Assembly: GCA_030608985.1 (NCBI GenBank)
Contig: JAUWDC010000027.1
Span: forward strand, 1-8,533
Length of the DNA: 8,533 nucleotides
Direction of reading: 5' to 3'
DNA from: Desulfobia sp.
GTDB lineage: Bacteria; Desulfobacterota; Desulfobulbia; Desulfobulbales; SURF-16
In this document: positions 7,206 through 8,533 of the stretch, one piece after another
Numbering within the stretch: the first letter of the stretch is position 1
Layout: each line of letters opens with the position of its first letter
Notes under the pieces: generated by a model
Database searches by the model: none
What the model was told of the DNA's origin: nothing
The model's input: the letters and a program-made list of their open reading frames with translations, nothing else
Made by a program: the position numbers and the translations under genes

Positions 7206-7370
7206 TCCTCAAATGGAACATATAAACGGCCATGGCACATAGCGCTGCAACAAACGATAAAAACATCTCTCACAGAGCTCTCAGAGACACAGAGAAAAGT
7301 AAAAAAACTCTGAGGACTCTGTGCCTCTGTGAGAGATTTTCAGAGAAACACATACCAATAGATTCAAACA
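7206..7370. other. Intergenic gap between binding protein and sensor genes
   Basis: No open reading frame of note lies in these 165 nt. The right two-thirds hold the CACAGAG palindrome. The left third has only short palindromes (GCCATGGC at 7229-7236, AGCGCT at 7241-7246). I find no convincing sigma-70 or sigma-54 promoter for the downstream sensor gene, so it is likely reached by read-through from the promoter at 5986-6014. Confidence 0.6.
7265..7337. repeat. Long imperfect palindrome of CACAGAG/CTCTGTG units, possible dispersed intergenic repeat
   Basis: Perfect 13-bp outer arms, ATCTCTCACAGAG (7265-7277) and CTCTGTGAGAGAT (7325-7337), flank a second set of complementary segments. CTCAGAG (7280-7286) can pair with CTCTGAG (7308-7314), or alternatively CACAGAG (7288-7294) with CTCTGTG (7317-7323). 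CACAGAG thus occurs twice in each orientation. The apical part includes A4 and A7 runs, and TTTT ends the right arm (7337-7340). Its location between two genes and its modular form resemble REP/MITE-like intergenic repeats; similar CACAGAG-type repeats are, to my recollection, seen between genes in several bacterial groups. As RNA it would fold into a strong hairpin that could end or slow transcription between the two genes, or protect the upstream mRNA. Confidence 0.8.
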
Positions 7371-8533
7371 ATGCCTTCACGTTATAGATCAAGCCTGAGC
7401 ACAAAAATTATTGCTGCAATACTAACCAGCCTTATCATTGTATTTGCTATTATTGCTTCTGCCATGTGGGTCGGTTCCAGCCGCTACATTGATCAAACAC
7501 GTCTTACCATAACAGACTTCTCCAGGGGGGAATCCACCCATACTATGGGAGTTCTACATTCAGTCTTACAGAAAAAGGGCGAAGGTCTTACTCATTTTCT
7601 CTCAGAGATATCTGCCATAAAAATTATTTCTTTTGATTATGAAACGCTAAAGCAGTATCTGGAAAACATTCTGAAAGATGAAGATGTTGTCTATGCATTT
7701 TTTCATATTAAATCGAACGGCATCCTTATTTCCCGACATATTCCATTGACAGACACGCCATGGGGCAACATGGGGAAAAAAGGTGCGGATATTCTTAGCC
7801 TAGCCAACCAAATGAAAAAAGACGGCTTTGTTTCTGAATACACAAGAGATATCACATATAACAATGTCAAAATCGGTACTATTATCATAGGGATATCCAG
7901 AGAAAACCTTATCGTCCTTCACAAGCAGGCTGTCCAAAACCTGGTAAAAATCGAGAACTCTCTCCATACCATCCTGCAGGACTATTTTAAGAAGTTTAGC
8001 CTCTTTCTAATCATAGTATCGGCAATTGCTTTTCTCCTTATCAGCGCTACTATTTACTTCATCATGCGGACATTGGTTCTACGCAAAATCCAGATAATGG
8101 CAAGCGGGTTTGCCAAAGTAGCAGATGGTGATCTAAGCCGAAAAATTGAAATAGATTCAACGGATGAAATTGGCGACCTATGTACCTCTTTCAACAATAT
8201 GACCACAGCCCTGCAAAAAGAGATGGACGAGCGATTGAAGACGGAACAAGACCTCCGCGAAAGTGAAGAACGATATCGTGATCTCATGGAAAACTCCACG
8301 GACTTTATCATGAAGGTCTCACCAGATGCGGACCTTCTTTATGTCAACCGGGCCTGGCAGGAAAACATTGGCTACTCTGCAGAAGAGATCTCAGGCAAAT
8401 CCGTTATGGAGATCATTCATCCTGAAGGTCATTCACGCTGCATGGAGAAATTCAAAAAATTACTGTCCGGAGAGCAAATTGGCATTCTTGATACCGTTTT
8501 TGTAACCAAAGATGGAAGAGAAATTAATGTAGA
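7371..8533 (+). CDS. Membrane sensor protein, TM-Cache-like-TM-HAMP-PAS, 3' end outside window
   Basis: The frame is open from ATG 7371 to the end of the window (387 codons plus 2 nt). Order: TM1 about 11-35 (STKIIAAILTSLIIVFAIIA); periplasmic domain about 36-208; TM2 about 209-232 (FSLFLIIVSAIAFLLI); HAMP about 233-285, with GDLSRKIEIDSTDEIGDL and SFNNM; short coiled coil (KTEQDLRESEERYRDL); PAS from about 298, cut at residue 387. The periplasmic part has a Cache/PAS-like pattern (DEDVVYAFFHIKSNGILISRHIP ... NNVKIGTIIIGIS). The output domain is unseen: histidine kinase is most likely, but a diguanylate cyclase or phosphodiesterase is not excluded. An in-frame TAG at 7359 lies just upstream, so this is the first ATG; no clear Shine-Dalgarno precedes it, suggesting weak translation. 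It follows the NMT1-like binding protein gene, which probably supplies its ligand-bound partner. Confidence 0.88.
   Translation, partial: MPSRYRSSLSTKIIAAILTSLIIVFAIIASAMWVGSSRYIDQTRLTITDFSRGESTHTMGVLHSVLQKKGEGLTHFLSEISAIKIISFDYETLKQYLENILKDEDVVYAFFHIKSNGILISRHIPLTDTPWGNMGKKGADILSLANQMKKDGFVSEYTRDITYNNVKIGTIIIGISRENLIVLHKQAVQNLVKIENSLHTILQDYFKKFSLFLIIVSAIAFLLISATIYFIMRTLVLRKIQIMASGFAKVADGDLSRKIEIDSTDEIGDLCTSFNNMTTALQKEMDERLKTEQDLRESEERYRDLMENSTDFIMKVSPDADLLYVNRAWQENIGYSAEEISGKSVMEIIHPEGHSRCMEKFKKLLSGEQIGILDTVFVTKDGREINV

Noticed and set aside
7233..7248. Possible sigma-54 promoter starting at TGGCAC
   Set aside because: The spacing from GG to the next GC does not fit the required 10 nt, and no TTGC box follows at the right place.
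7703..8311. Open frames of 61 and 85 codons on the - strand
   Set aside because: They are antisense to the HAMP-PAS sensor gene, whose reading frame is open and motif-rich to the window end.

Overview
The window looks like chromosomal DNA of a Gram-negative, moderate-GC bacterium. A Desulfobacterota (sulfate-reducer-like deltaproteobacterial) origin is my best guess. The reasons are the many membrane sensor kinases with PAS domains, the Cys-rich PAS of the hybrid kinase, the periplasmic chaperone-like protein and the Tat-exported binding protein. No 16S rRNA or other phylogenetic marker is present, so this is an inference. I see no phage, insertion-sequence, CRISPR, tRNA or rRNA feature.

Left part (2-2763, + strand), housekeeping. 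The 3' four-fifths of asnS (asparaginyl-tRNA synthetase) is followed after 45 nt by a secreted protein joining an SH3b domain to a strongly shortened Skp/OmpH-like domain. That gene overlaps by 4 nt (ATGA) a tRNA-dihydrouridine synthase. The three probably form one transcription unit. The dus gene runs tail-to-tail into the next gene with a 4-nt overlap of the two stop codons.

Middle part (2760-5810, - strand), sensory module 1. A Sec-exported PhnD-family binding protein is followed after 6 nt by a 728-residue hybrid histidine kinase (two TM segments, periplasmic domain, coiled coil, PAS, HisKA, HATPase, receiver). No ABC permease or ATPase accompanies the binding protein. The simplest reading is that it delivers ligand information to the kinase, as in TorT/TorS, LuxP/LuxQ or AioX/AioS.

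The 279-bp gap 5811-6089 separates this module from its mirror image. It holds a near-consensus sigma-70 promoter on the + strand (TTGACA-N17-TATCAT). A weaker candidate promoter on the - strand has a -35 box overlapping the + strand -35. An AT-rich dyad followed by a T7 run lies at 5873-5904.

Right part (6090-8533, + strand), sensory module 2. A Tat-exported NMT1/NrtA/SsuA-type binding protein is followed by a second membrane sensor (TM, Cache-like periplasmic domain, TM, HAMP, PAS) that runs off the window, so its output domain is unseen. The 165 nt between the two genes carry a long imperfect palindrome built from CACAGAG/CTCTGTG units.

The most notable theme is two divergently transcribed 'binding protein + membrane sensor' modules, with binding proteins of different families and different export routes, sharing one control region.
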